Source: Cervus elaphus (Eukaryota; Chordata; Mammalia; Artiodactyla; Cervidae). Taken from it: DNA of 64,000 nucleotides. A program made the position numbers and the translations under genes. Numbering within the stretch: position 1 is the first letter of the stretch; every line of letters starts with the position of its first letter. Location: assembly GCF_910594005.1 (NCBI RefSeq), contig NC_057826.1:27561501-27625500 (forward strand). Reading direction: 5' to 3'. Below the pieces are notes generated by a model. That model saw only the letters and a program-made list of their open reading frames with translations, made no database searches and was not told the DNA's origin. Of the stretch, positions 1-10,876 are shown in pieces.

Positions 1-1408
1 TATTTATTTCTGGGACTTTCCACTTATATTTTGGGCCCAGTTGACTGGGGGAAAACTGCAGCTGTGTGAATGGGTATATGGAATAGCAAATTCAAATGAT
101 TTAGGGACCTCTGCTAGATTCCTTTTTCTAGGATCCTTCACTTAAATATACTGTCTTCTAAAAGAACCACAGGTGATGAGAATTAATTTCTCTGTTGTCT
201 ATCATGACAATGCAATGCCTAAATGACATGGTGAAGGACCAGATGGAAAATAGCAGAAAACCAACTGATTTGCAAACTAATTTATCACACCAATTAATAG
301 AAACTCTTATGACTCTGGTGTTAAACATGTCATTTATAGTTGAATTGTAATTCATTGGGAAAAATTTCCAAGAATAGATATGTGTTTTGTATTCATGCAT
401 AGGGTGAGATCTAAAGGTTATTCTACTTGTTTTCCGTCCCTGGGGTGAAATAGGTCCATCTCAGCCTTTGTCTTGAATAATTCAGCATTTATTTCTATGT
501 GATTCTTTCTGCATTTTCTACCTCACACTCAGCATTTGCAAGTTTCCTATCTCTGAGCAGCAATGCTCTTATTAAAGCTACTATTTGACATCGCCATTCT
601 CTGTTGATATTCTTGGAAGCTGTTGGAACAATGTTTGTACAGCTGTACTCTATGTTTTTCAATCAAGAGAGGACAGGGAATATACTTGTGCACTTTCTGC
701 ACAAATTCAGAGAACAAGCCCAAGTAATGATCATGTGACTTGAATTTCTATTTTCATTCCCTTCTGACATAAATTCTTTAACTAGGCAAATGTATCAAAT
801 TGGGTACCATCAATGTCAGCAATATACTTCCCTTGCTTTTGGATTTTACTTTCAAATATTTTGCCAGAGGCAATTAAGGCAGTTTTGTTTTGGAAACACT
901 AGAGAGTTCTGGCCAAAATTCTGCAGGATGAGACTTTCAGGCACAGAGTTCCCAACTAAATTTATTTCTAATGAGAAATAACAACTAGGCATACAGAATG
1001 CTCCTGAGAGGCGTGCTCGCCACTTAACCATCAGGCAGAGCATTACAGAACTCATCCGCTAGCCTGGAGGGGTTTCACAATCCCCCTGCACCTGTGTGCT
1101 CACTGAGGCAGGAAAGAACAGAGGAACTGTGTGGCTGAGGATGAGCACTAGAGTAAATGGATGAGCTAGCATGGCCAAGAGAAACTGGGGCAGGATATAG
1201 GAAGTCACCAACTGTTGAGATTTTAGAGGACCAGTATCAGAACCAACTGTGAGGGGCACAGACAGCAGAAAATGAAAATATCAGCACTTCTGCTGGTAAA
1301 GTTGGATTGAAGAAGATGGTTTGGAAGTGGGGGCTGTGATGAGCTTCCTAACACTGTACCTGAGAATTAGATCCACTGTACTCATCATGGGCAATGCTGG
1401 ATAACTTC
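1..1408. other. Unassigned non-coding sequence
   Basis: AT-rich single-copy-looking DNA. Open frames on both strands are under 85 codons and resemble no protein family I know. No splice-flanked exon, RNA gene or clear interspersed repeat is recognised. Confidence 0.5.
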
Positions 1409-1620
1409 AGGTCTCCTTCTCAGATGGGTAAAGAATCTGCACCTGCAATGCAGTAGATCTAGGCTTGATTCCCAGGTTGGGAAGATCCCCTGGAGAAGGG
1501 CATGGCAACCCACCCCAGTATTCTTGCCTGGAGAGTTCCATGGACAGAGGAACCTGGTGAGCTATAGTACATGGGGTCACTAAGAGTCGGGTATGACTGA
1601 GCAACTAGCACTCTCACAAA
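1409..1620 (+). mobile_element. Bov-tA SINE
   Basis: The order of a Bov-tA is visible: a degenerate tRNA-Glu-like head (GGTAAAGAATCTGC, then a GATTCCCAGG B-box region), the GGGAAGATCCCCTGGAGAAGG junction region, the CCAGTATTCTTGCCTGGA block, and a BovB-derived tail ending in a run like GACTGAGCAACTAGCAC. It is full length or nearly so and moderately diverged. No clear target duplication was found. Confidence 0.9.
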
Positions 1621-1879
1621 GGTAGGGCTTGCCTCTATCAGACTGCCATGTGGAGGAGCAGGCTGGCTCAAAGAGAAGGTGAGAAAGAATGAGGGATGTA
1701 ATCCTACCAAAGGTCCCTCTGCAGTATGACATAAGGTGAGGCTCATGAACCAACTACAAGGTTTAGCGTAATATTATATAATGGTGTCTCTTAAACTTCA
1801 CCTTAAAGCCAGAACTGCTTAGTAGGTCAATGGCCCACAACGTTCTTGAAGTTTTTCACATACCTACCTGTCTCTAGTC
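1621..1879. other. Unassigned non-coding sequence
   Basis: Short spacer between a Bov-tA and an L2-like segment. Nothing recognised. Confidence 0.4.
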
Positions 1880-2115
1880 TTCACTGTGTTCACTCCCCAA
1901 TGTGAATTCTGTGTTCCAGTCATACTGAACTGCTTGCAGGGCTAGGAATAGCTCTGTGTCCCTTGTTTGGAATGCACTTCCTACCCCCAATTATTTCCAG
2001 TGCTTCCTCTTGGTGTGTAAACCTTGTTGGTTCTTGGGAGCATTTTAGTCCTACATTTAATCATCCTTTCCTCTTGAAAAGCTTCTCTTATCTATGTTGG
2101 CTAATCCTTTGGAGT
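1880..2115 (+). repeat. L2-like ancient LINE fragment
   Basis: The text around TTTGGAATGCACTTCCTACC and the following CTTCCTCTT...AGCATTTTAGTCC...AAGCTTCTCTT resembles the diverged L2 3' region, in which the consensus has a Leu/Trp-rich CTGGAATGCTCTTCC motif. The match is by eye and degenerate, so the boundaries are approximate. Confidence 0.35.
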
Positions 2116-4557
2116 TTCTATATTTCCTGTACTAGATACTGTTAGTGTTAACCAGGTTGTACTTCCCCACTTCTTCCTCATTCATTAGAAAACTTCGTGT
2201 TACGATTAAAATAGTTACCTTCTTATACTACCTCATTCACAGGTGATTGAACCATTTCTGACCACTAAAATGTGGAAAGTTCTAAAGCTTCTGGGAAAAC
2301 TTTTTAAAGGGCAGACTGACCATATGCTTCTCTTTGGTTTTTGTCACTTCCATCTTTTTCATGAATGTGAATATGGGGTGTGGGTCTAGTTACACCACTT
2401 CATGACCATGAGATTGAAACTCAAATCCAAAGGATGATGAAGTTAAAAGAGACCCCAGGTCCCTTATGCCATGGTTAAGCCACAGAATCAACCTGAGCTG
2501 ACTATCCCAAGATTTCTTGTTAAATGGGTGAAAAAATTCCTTCCACTTAAAGCCACTGTTAATTGGGTTTTAGTTTACTTGTTACCAAAAACCTTTCAGA
2601 CCAGTAACCTACCCATCATTGTTTTTAACCACTACTCATTCTTTGGTTCCATATGTGAGCATTCTCAGATAAATAACTGTGCTTTATTCATTTGTTTTCT
2701 CAGCACTGAGCAAGCTTTCCAGCACAGAGCAGTAGCTCAAAACATCTGTTTTTGCATCTATGAGATTTGTAGTATTATTACAAAAGCCAGTATTCTCCTT
2801 GCTGATGATCATAACTATATTATTAATATTGCACTTATATCCATAAAACCCATAGCTTTCCAGTAACTGAAAAACATTCATTGCAATAAGATATGAATTT
2901 AAAATCACAAGATTGATTTTTATGTGTATTTTTTGTTATCAGTCTCACAGTTTTATCTAAAATCTGTCACTGTTGAATCCTACGGTGAATATTGGCAGAA
3001 ATCCCAATAAACAAAAGAAAGACAAGGAGAAGGTATTTATCTTAGAAAATTACCTTCTTTCTTTGAAGTCAATGAATTCAGTTTGGTGGAGAACTTTGAA
3101 CAAACAGTTTTGAACTTTATGTAAGGTGTTGATCATAGACTCCCTCTCCCCACTAAATATATCCTAAATAAATGAATTTTGCTGTTTGATTGCTGGTGAT
3201 ACACCCATACATGATATGAAATCTTGAGCCACATTTTGGGTTTGCATTCTTGGATTAGAACAAGCAAACCTGAAGCATATTTTCTCTAAGACGGTCTTCT
3301 CTGTTTAAGTACTGGTAAGAAAAAAAATAAAAAGCCTCATGATTCTTACTTGTATGAGTCTTTATCATTGGACATGAGTCACTCTCACAACATGGTCGTG
3401 AAGGGTGTGCTTGTGGAATTAGCAAGAAGATCCATCTTCCGTCAGGCTTCTAAGCAGGTTGTTTCTTCCTTCCAAGTTCACTCTCGGGCAGGGTGTGCGG
3501 ATCAGTGGCAGCAGCCAGAATCACAGAATGCTGATCTCCGCAGCAAACATCCAAGCAGTAGTTCAGATCAAAGGCATAGGCACAGCACTATATAGACATT
3601 TTCAGCATTAACTACTCAATAATCAAGGCCTGTGCAGAGGCACTGCATAAGCAAAGACTTGGATGTAGTTAACAGGGGTCCTGGCATAAGAAATTGGCAT
3701 CTCAACAAAGATCAGAGCTCACTTAGAACAAAACTAATGAGAAACACATAGGTTGGGTCAATGTAGAGACAGTTATCCTGGCCACAGTCTCTGAGTGATG
3801 ATGAGCTGCTATCTGACATTTGAATCTATTCTAAAGCATTTTAGGTCACTGTATATAAACTATATATGATTAGGCTTCCAGTTCCCATTACTAAATGAGA
3901 GATTGTGTTCTCAACAAAATCTTTAGTTATATTTTCTTTAAAATCCCTGTTAAAAATCACTCTAGGTTCTTTGTATAGACAAGGTAGCTCCAACATGATA
4001 ATTAATACGAAGACATAGGTGCCTAGAGTGGGTCAAATCAGATGAAGAGGTCATCTTGCTTACATGTGTCTTAATAAAGCCCATTTTTCTATATATGCTA
4101 CAAATTAATAAAAAATATTTAGATTTTTGTTTGTTTTTCTTCTAATCATAACTCTTGGTGAGCTGACTTCAATATATGCTGCCATGCATAAGAGCTCTGA
4201 AAATCTATAGTTACCTTAAATAAAATTGTTGGATGATTTGCAGAAGTATTTGAAATATGATTCATTGCTTTATTCATGAGAAGTAGAATTTTTTCTTCCA
4301 GTGGGTGAAAAGGTAAATGGTAGTGATGAATGGCAGTCTTTTCCAGAGTGTTTTATTTTTTTATCACTTTGCTACATGATAGATCACATTTTAAGGATTC
4401 TGATATTAATGAATCAGGACAAGAAAAAATTAGTTGCATGTGTTTGTATGTCAATATGGATAATCACCCCCCCTTACACAATATTACTCAATATCTTTTA
4501 TTACAGATATGATTTTAGATTGATTGATTTTATCTTTCTGCTGGGAAGTGACTATCA
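2116..4557. other. Unassigned non-coding sequence with possible old repeat
   Basis: No gene is seen. The part at 2210-2620 (GACCACTAAAATGTGGAAAG ... AAGCCACTGTTAATTGGG) looks like a decayed mammalian interspersed repeat, but I cannot name it safely. The 81-codon frame at 3350-3595 has no recognisable domain and is treated as chance. Confidence 0.4.
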
Positions 4558-4744
4558 TCCAGGAAAGAATCTGCCTGTATTGCAGGAGACCTGACTTCAA
4601 TCCCTGGGTAGAGAAGATCCCCTGGATATGGGAATGACTACTTACTCCAGTATTCTCACCTGGAGAATTCCATGAATAGAGGAGCCTGGCAGGCTATAGT
4701 CCATGAGGTTACAAAGAGTCGAACATGACTCACTGACTACCACT
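4558..4744 (+). mobile_element. Bov-tA SINE, missing part of its head
   Basis: Starts within the tRNA-like head (GGAAAGAATCTGCCTG) and continues through GAAGATCCCCTGG and CCAGTATTCTCACCTGGAGA to a tail ending GACTCACTGACTACCACTT. The first roughly 20 bases of a complete head are absent or diverged. Confidence 0.85.
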
Positions 4745-4829
4745 TGAAAGATGCAAGGGATGATTACAATCTTAGAGCTGAAAAACCATATGCTTGTTAT
4801 TTTAGAATGTGAATTACACAATTATTTTT

Positions 4830-4855
4830 ACACACACACATGCACACACACACAC
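4830..4855. repeat. (CA)n microsatellite
   Basis: Short dinucleotide tract interrupted once by TG. It directly abuts the Bov-tA head at 4856, a common arrangement where a SINE integrates beside a simple repeat. Confidence 0.9.
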
Positions 4856-4915
4856 GGCTTCCCTGGTGGTTCAGATGGTAAAGAATCTGCCTGCAATGCA
4901 GGAGACCCTGCAGGA
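4856..4915 (+). mobile_element. Bov-tA SINE head, 3'-truncated
   Basis: Near-consensus tRNA-Glu-like start (GGCTTCCCTGGTGGTTCAGA, then GGTAAAGAATCTGCCTGCAA), running to GCAGGAGACCC and then leaving the consensus. SINE copies usually lose the 5' end, so loss of the 3' part here suggests a later deletion. Confidence 0.8.
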
Positions 4916-5410
4916 GACAGGAAGAATAAAAGAAAAGCAGGCCTCAGCAAGGGCCACAAAAGAAATTTGTAAGTATTGATAAATTGGATGCTTTAAGGCA
5001 TGAGACTCTTGAAACAAGTCCAGAGGGAACAGTTCATAATCTTGAAAATAAGATATGATCCTGAGGTTGGAAAACCAACCTCAAGACTGTTTCCCAACTG
5101 GCATCTGAGAGTCACATGTTTTATGTATCTGGAGGAAAATCTATAGATAAGAATATTAGTTACTGACTTGTTATTGATTACTGTTTCTTGGTTTCTCAAT
5201 GGTTAATGATCACTTTGTTCTTTGGCCCTGAAAGCTACATGAGTTATAGCCTAACTCCCTACACATTCTTTCCATCATGGCTGAGAGTATAATAAAGCTG
5301 GCATGGATTCAGTTTCAGCACCTTCACTTTGGAGTGGTGTTGGTCCCTGTTCCTCACCTTTCACTGAGCTCGTGTGTCTTGCTTCTCATTCTCCTGCCAC
5401 ATCACACTTT

Positions 5411-5515
5411 TGGTATCCTGATCCCTGCGTGGGGAAGATCCCCTGGAGAAGGGAATGGCTACCCACTCCAGTATTCTTGCCTAGAGAATTTCATGGACAT
5501 ACACAAAGTGTCACA
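5411..5515 (+). mobile_element. Bov-tA/Bov-A SINE fragment
   Basis: Contains GGGGAAGATCCCCTGGAGAA, CCACTCCAGTATTCTTGCCT and a short remainder of the tail. The tRNA head is absent and the tail is internally shortened. Confidence 0.75.
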
Positions 5516-7707
5516 CAAATAATGAAATGGATTTTCCTGGTTAATCCCACCAACTTTTAGAGGAGATAGTGGAGCATTAGGATCCATCGGTGTCAATGTG
5601 TTATTGGTTCATTTTTTCAGAAGACATGGCAGACTAGCAGGACAATCACACACGTCATATCACACCTGTCTGAGCTTCTTTCTCCAGCTCCCAGTTTTCT
5701 CACAGACACCTCTCTTGAGGGCTGCAGTTCTGTTGCCTTGATGATCTTGTAAAACCTGGGCCCTCTTCTCTCAAGAATCTCTCTCTTTTGCTTTATTTCT
5801 CTTTAGGCAATCCTTTGGAAAGCCCCACTTTTGCAAACGTCTTTATTTTTGTTCTTGCTTCTTCAGGGAGGCTTATGATGTCTTAATTAATGTTTTTATC
5901 TAGTCACTATTGTGACTGCTTTCCAGGTCAATGGTAGGAGGGGAGCTTTATAAATAAAGTGATTATTCCCTCAAAATCAAACCAGGCAGGATTTCACCTC
6001 CCTTGCATGGATCGACTGCGCCTCAGAGGCATCCTCCAGCTGAAATCTGCATCCACGATCAGTCCCCTGCACGTGTGCGTAGGAGAGGTAGAATTGCACA
6101 GCCTGTTTACTGGAGTCGGTTGACATTGTGGGGATGCTTGTGGGTGGCGTCACAGCTGCTATTTGGAAGCTGCCACAGCAGGGAAGAAACTACACTAAAC
6201 AGTAAGGAACAAACTGTACCAAAGTCGGAAAAAATGGTGCAATTGACAAAACGATTCAGCAGCAACAATAGGCACTGAACCTAGAGGTTATCACCAGTAA
6301 GCCCCCTCATTTGGAGAGTGTCTGGGTTATTATTCCTCATGGTTTTCTTTAATTTCTGCCACAGCAAGCTTCCAAATGGTATCAGATAAACGGGACACAG
6401 AACACAGGTTCATGGCATCTCTGGTACCCAACAAAGGCATGTAGAGTCCTGCAAATCTATGCACGGTGATAAAGGTCCCCAGCCCAACAGGGCTCTGGGC
6501 TATGAAGAGTGAATGTGGAAACTGCATTTTCATTTCCTTTGACTTTATTTTAGAGCTGTGAAAATACTCTCAGCATCAGCAATCATCATTCAAAGCGGGG
6601 AGGAGATGACTTATACCACTGAGTGTTTGCTACATAATTGAGTTTGGTTTTTAATTACAAAGAAGGGTCATATGGCAGGAAAGTAACCGTCACTGCAGTG
6701 CCCCTTCACCGTTGAATTCTGCCATTTTTGGCAAACACTACATCCAGTACAAAAGCTCTGGCTGAGTTATTAATCATGTTTGTCGGGTAAGCTGCAATAA
6801 TCTGCTGCCTGGATACAAAGCCAAGTACAGAGTTGCTGGCAGGATATGATGATAAAACACTTGATACCTCTCACTCTTAGAGTCTGCTCCTGCTAAGGAC
6901 TTTTTTTTTTTTTTTTTAATCTCCATTTAATTAAAGGGGGTAAAAATGAAAGGAAGTGATTTCAATGATGTTTCATGCTCTCAACTGTCATGTTCTTAAT
7001 TACAGAGAAATAGATGACATGAAGGTTTGCGGGATTTTGTGAATGTAGGGCACATGGGCTGTGGGCTATAGAAAGAAGGCCCCAGGGCTGCTACAGACAA
7101 AGGGATGAAGAATAGGACTTTCACATCCAGTCAAAAGCCTTATAATTATTGTCTCCTTTTCAAGGGGCCTTCTGATGTTCTATAAAACTCTGCTAATTGA
7201 GTTGGGGAAGAAGAGTTACCACTCATCCATTGACCATTAGAGATGGCCCTCAAGGTAGAATTAAAGTTCTCACCTGCCCTTATCTTTGGAAAAGCTCTGT
7301 AATCTGATTTAAAGCAAGCAGCTGTAATGTCCATGGTATCCAAGATTGAATAATGATCAACAATTAAGTTATTCAAGGACTGAGTATTTGAGAGGTCCTC
7401 TACCTAGCCAGAAAAACCTTAACTCTCATAAAGTGACCTCAAATAGTTTATAGAATTAAAGAGGTTGCTCCTTTCATCAGAAGCAACATTTCTCAAAATT
7501 CATACCTTGGAAAACTGATTCTGTGGATGTTGAGGGCTCAATGGTAAAGAAGTTTGAAAAATGTGAAATGAAATAAGCTTTTAGAATCTGTAATATGCTA
7601 ATCAGCATTTTGAGTCTCCAAAATGGAAATATATGTTATTTTATAGGTGACATTTTTGATAGTCATTCTACAGAATGAAAGTACTCAAGTCTTAAGACAT
7701 CTTTTCT
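5516..7707. other. Unassigned non-coding sequence
   Basis: No gene or certain repeat seen. A T17 run lies at 6901-6917. Open frames of 67-91 codons have no family resemblance. Confidence 0.45.
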
Positions 7708-7719
7708 CTTGTTCTCTAT

Positions 7720-7848
7720 GGAGAAGGAAATGCAACCCACTCCAGCATTCTTGCCTGGAGAATCCCATGTACAGCGGAGCCTGGCAGACTACAGTCTATG
7801 GGGTCACAAGAGTTGGACACGACTGAGCGACTAAGCACAGAACACACA
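7720..7848 (+). mobile_element. Bov-A monomer SINE with target duplication
   Basis: Headless Bov-A unit beginning GGAGAAGGAAATGCAACCCA and ending at GACTGAGCGACTAAGCAC plus a short CA-rich tail. A 12-bp direct repeat, CTTGTTCTCTAT, flanks it at 7708-7719 and 7849-7860. This fixes the boundaries and shows LINE-type target-primed insertion. Confidence 0.92.
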
Positions 7849-7860
7849 CTTGTTCTCTAT

Positions 7861-9928
7861 AGTCTAAGAATGTTCACTCTGGAATTTAAGCTTCTCCTCT
7901 TGTTTCTTACCTTCATCTATGGTTTAAATGGTTAATAGTGCAATCTTTGGACTCATATCATCCAGATATTGTTACAGTGGTCACTTGCCATCCTTCTGAA
8001 TGTCTAGCATCTGATCCCCCTTATTGACTTTGAAGAATTCCCAATACGTGGCTACAAGTAAGAGGCCAGGAAAACTCTCCTTGTTTCCTGGCCGCCAGGA
8101 TGGGAATATGACCAAAGCTTAGCATATTAGCTGTTTCTACCTTGGAAGGGTGAATCTTAATTGTGTAGCACAGGCACACTCCAGTGAGTGAGACTGGAAC
8201 TGGGACAGCATCCAGCAGCAGTGATCCTGTGAACATCTCCATTGTGACTAATCTCAACTTTCTGTTTATTTCTAAGCTGGTCTTCTTGAATCTTGTATCC
8301 ACATTTTTCAATAAATCCCTTTTTAAATTCAGATACCAGAGTGCTTTCTTTTACGTACAAGCACTAACTGTCTGGTTGAGAACTCTTAACTGTAGGTTTC
8401 TGAAATCTGTGCTCCAGAGAAATGCAGTATAAAAAGATACCCTTTGCTTTAATGTCCTGTCTTCTTTAGGGGAATGAGCCTGATTAAGCTCTCATATCAG
8501 GGGCATATATGAGCAGGATGCCATTGGGTGTTTACTGATTATTCATTTTTCTCCCACTGGATCTTAATCCTCAACTAGAAAAGACAAATAACTCTAGTCC
8601 ATGCTAGAGTCATTATCAATTATATCCAATTATCAATTTAGCAAAGAATCTGTCAATTAAAAAACCTTAGATTATGTACAATGCACAGATTAATGTGTGT
8701 CCCTGCAGTTGGTGTATTGTTCTGGAAAGAGACAGCAGAGCCGAGTAACCCGAGCCAGAAGACCAGGATTCCATACCTGTCTCTCCCATTATACTAGTCA
8801 GGTTACTACTCTGGGTAAAGGAAGAATTTGACAATGAACTCATTATTTCAGAATGTTGAAATTTTTACAATCATGTAAAATTTCACTGATATAGTTGATT
8901 TTTAGGCAAACTAAAGCTCAATTTCTTGAAAATGAAATAAAATGTGTAATTAAACTAAGAAATAAAGGTGGTGCAGAGCTTTGTTCCCAAAAGAAGTAAG
9001 CCAGGTGATGGCTTAGCAAACTGAATTCTGCCACACCCTAGATTTCTGGGGTAATGTCTCAGGGGCAGCTTGGGGATGGCAGTGGAGATTGGATTTCATA
9101 CAAGGTTTCAGGGCCATCCCACAACTTTTCTTATTGTATTGGATATGGACATTGGGCTCTTATTAAGGCTTTATTTGAACAAAAATTAGAACATCACTGA
9201 ATGGGGTGATCCCTAAGGGCCGTTCTGTAAGTCTGTATTAGCAAAGCATCCTCTGTGACACTCCTTAAATTATTATTTCCTTCCATTCTTCTCATCACAA
9301 TGTCTGTTCTCTCTTGCTCACACATGGAAAAACAATACCCTCTGAAATTTTAGGACATCTCTCCCCCATTTTCACATCGCTCCTGAATAGCATGGGGTTT
9401 TAGGTTCCACCTTTTCTAAATGCACTCCTTATGCAGAAAAGATACATTCAAAACCCCATTAATTATTAAGCATTGTTTATTAAACACCCTCAAGTGCTTG
9501 GTGATAAATTGATGCTTTCCAAACCTGGACCAGGAGGAGCCACATCCATAATAAACTGACATTCAGTTGCAGCCTCTTTGCTAACCTGCTGTGATCCTCA
9601 AATCCCTTTCTCCTGCAACCTTTCACACCCTCCCCCAGGTCCCACCCCCTCTGCCCAATCACCTTGGAGGAACAGTTGCAGAGAGAAGGAAAATGAGGAG
9701 AGAAGCCAAAATAATGCTAAGGTGCCCAGAATTTTCTTTTAAATTTTATATTTGTTTTCAACCTGAACACTTGTATTTTCTTATACTGTATGCTTTGTTG
9801 GCTCTGCCTATTACAAATTTTCACTCCCTTGGTACAATCACACAAGTCAATTTCCAGAGGTCACTTGTCCCATAAAAATTCTGTTGAAAGTCAGTAGAAT
9901 TTTGACCACACATACCCTAGGCTTGGGG
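7861..9928. other. Unassigned non-coding sequence
   Basis: No gene seen. The part around 7990-8320 has the look of an old repeat (it ends near an AATAAATCCC), but I cannot name it. Longest open frames are 94-96 codons without recognisable content. Confidence 0.4.
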
Positions 9929-10142
9929 GTTCCCCAGGTTGTGTAGTGGTAAAGAATCCACCTGCTGATGCAAGAGACACAAGAGACACAGTTTTCATCC
10001 CTGGGTTGGGAAGATCCCCTAGAGTAGGAAATGGCAACCCACTATGGTATTCTTGCCTGGAAAATTCCATGGACAGAGGAACCTAGCAGGACAGTCCATG
10101 GGATCTCAAAAGAGTCAGACATGACTGAGCATGCATACACTC
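9929..10142 (+). mobile_element. Bov-tA SINE
   Basis: Full-length pattern: head GGTTCCCCAGGTTGTGTAGT, GGTAAAGAATCCACCTGC, then CCCTGGGTTGGGAAGATCCC, ATTCTTGCCTGGAAAATTCC and a tail ending GACATGACTGAGCATGC. The head carries an ACAAGAGACA duplication. Possible degenerate direct repeats (ATACCCTAGGCTTG / ATACACTCCAGGCTTA) flank it. Confidence 0.88.
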
Positions 10143-10352
10143 CAGGCTTAGCTTCATTGTCATCCTGCCTGCTGCTGTGTTTGGGTCTTCCTATGTAGAC
10201 TCAATAATCTAAGGGTAGAGACATGCTGATCAGAATCATCATACTTTCTTAGCAATTAGCACAGGGGATCCTAGTGCCTATACTATAGAATATGCATCCT
10301 GGTGCTATATACCCTCACCTCACAGTCAACAGGATTATCTGCCTCATCCTTC

Positions 10353-10876
10353 TTTTGACTTAAAAAATAGTCAGAACCTAAAAGTTGAGAAAGAAAGAAA
10401 GAACAAAACTGAAGTTGCTCTGTCATGTCTGACTCTTTGCGACCCCATGGACTGTAGCCTACCAGGCTCTTCCATCCATGGGATTTTCCAGGCAAGAGTA
10501 CTGGAGTGGGTTGCCATTTCCTTCTCCAGGGGATCTTCCCAACCCAGGAATCGAATCCGGGTCTCCCACATTGTAGGCAGAAGCTTTACCGTCTGAGCCA
10601 TCAGCGAAGTTGAGACTTATGTTTTATTCCATGAGAATTTTAAGGACTTCAAGCTGAGGAGACAGAATCTCAAGTAACCCTGAGAGAACTGCTTTGAGGA
10701 GGAGAGGGGAGGAGCCACATTATATAGAAGTTTTAAAGCAAAAGGCTGGTAGTCTGAACATAAAAAGATTATTGTTAATTAAAAACAACAACAACAGATA
10801 TCTCATGGAATTTAAGATTTTTCTATGTATGGGAAGATGCAAGAATCGGGGTTCACTGAACTCATTCCTTTCATAT
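10353..10876 (-). mobile_element. ERV-derived LTR, partial, split by a SINE
   Basis: The pieces 10353-10390 and 10607-10876 align by eye with the LTR at 33073-33339. Shared blocks include ATAGTC/TTTAGTC near the end, GGAGACAGAATCTCA, GAGAACTGCT, GGTAGTCTGAACAT, GGGAAGATGCAAG and CATTCCTTTCATAT. On the - strand an AATAAA-type signal lies near 10622. The rest of the LTR is missing beyond 10876, where BovB begins. No protein-coding retroviral sequence is seen. Confidence 0.65.
10391..10606 (-). mobile_element. Bov-tA SINE with 9-bp target duplication
   Basis: Reverse-oriented Bov-tA: the head lies at about 10560-10606 and the tail at 10412-10440 (TGTCATGTCTGACTCTTTGC). The repeat AAGTTGAGA occurs at 10382-10390 and 10607-10615. 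The low-coordinate end carries an AAGAAAGAAAG-type tail tract. It is inserted in the LTR at 10353-10876, so it is younger than that LTR. Confidence 0.88.

Noticed and set aside
1409..1500. tRNA-like heads (here and in all other Bov-tA copies) as tRNA genes
   Set aside because: They are the tRNA-Glu-derived part of the SINE. They are continuous with the SINE body and do not keep a full cloverleaf.
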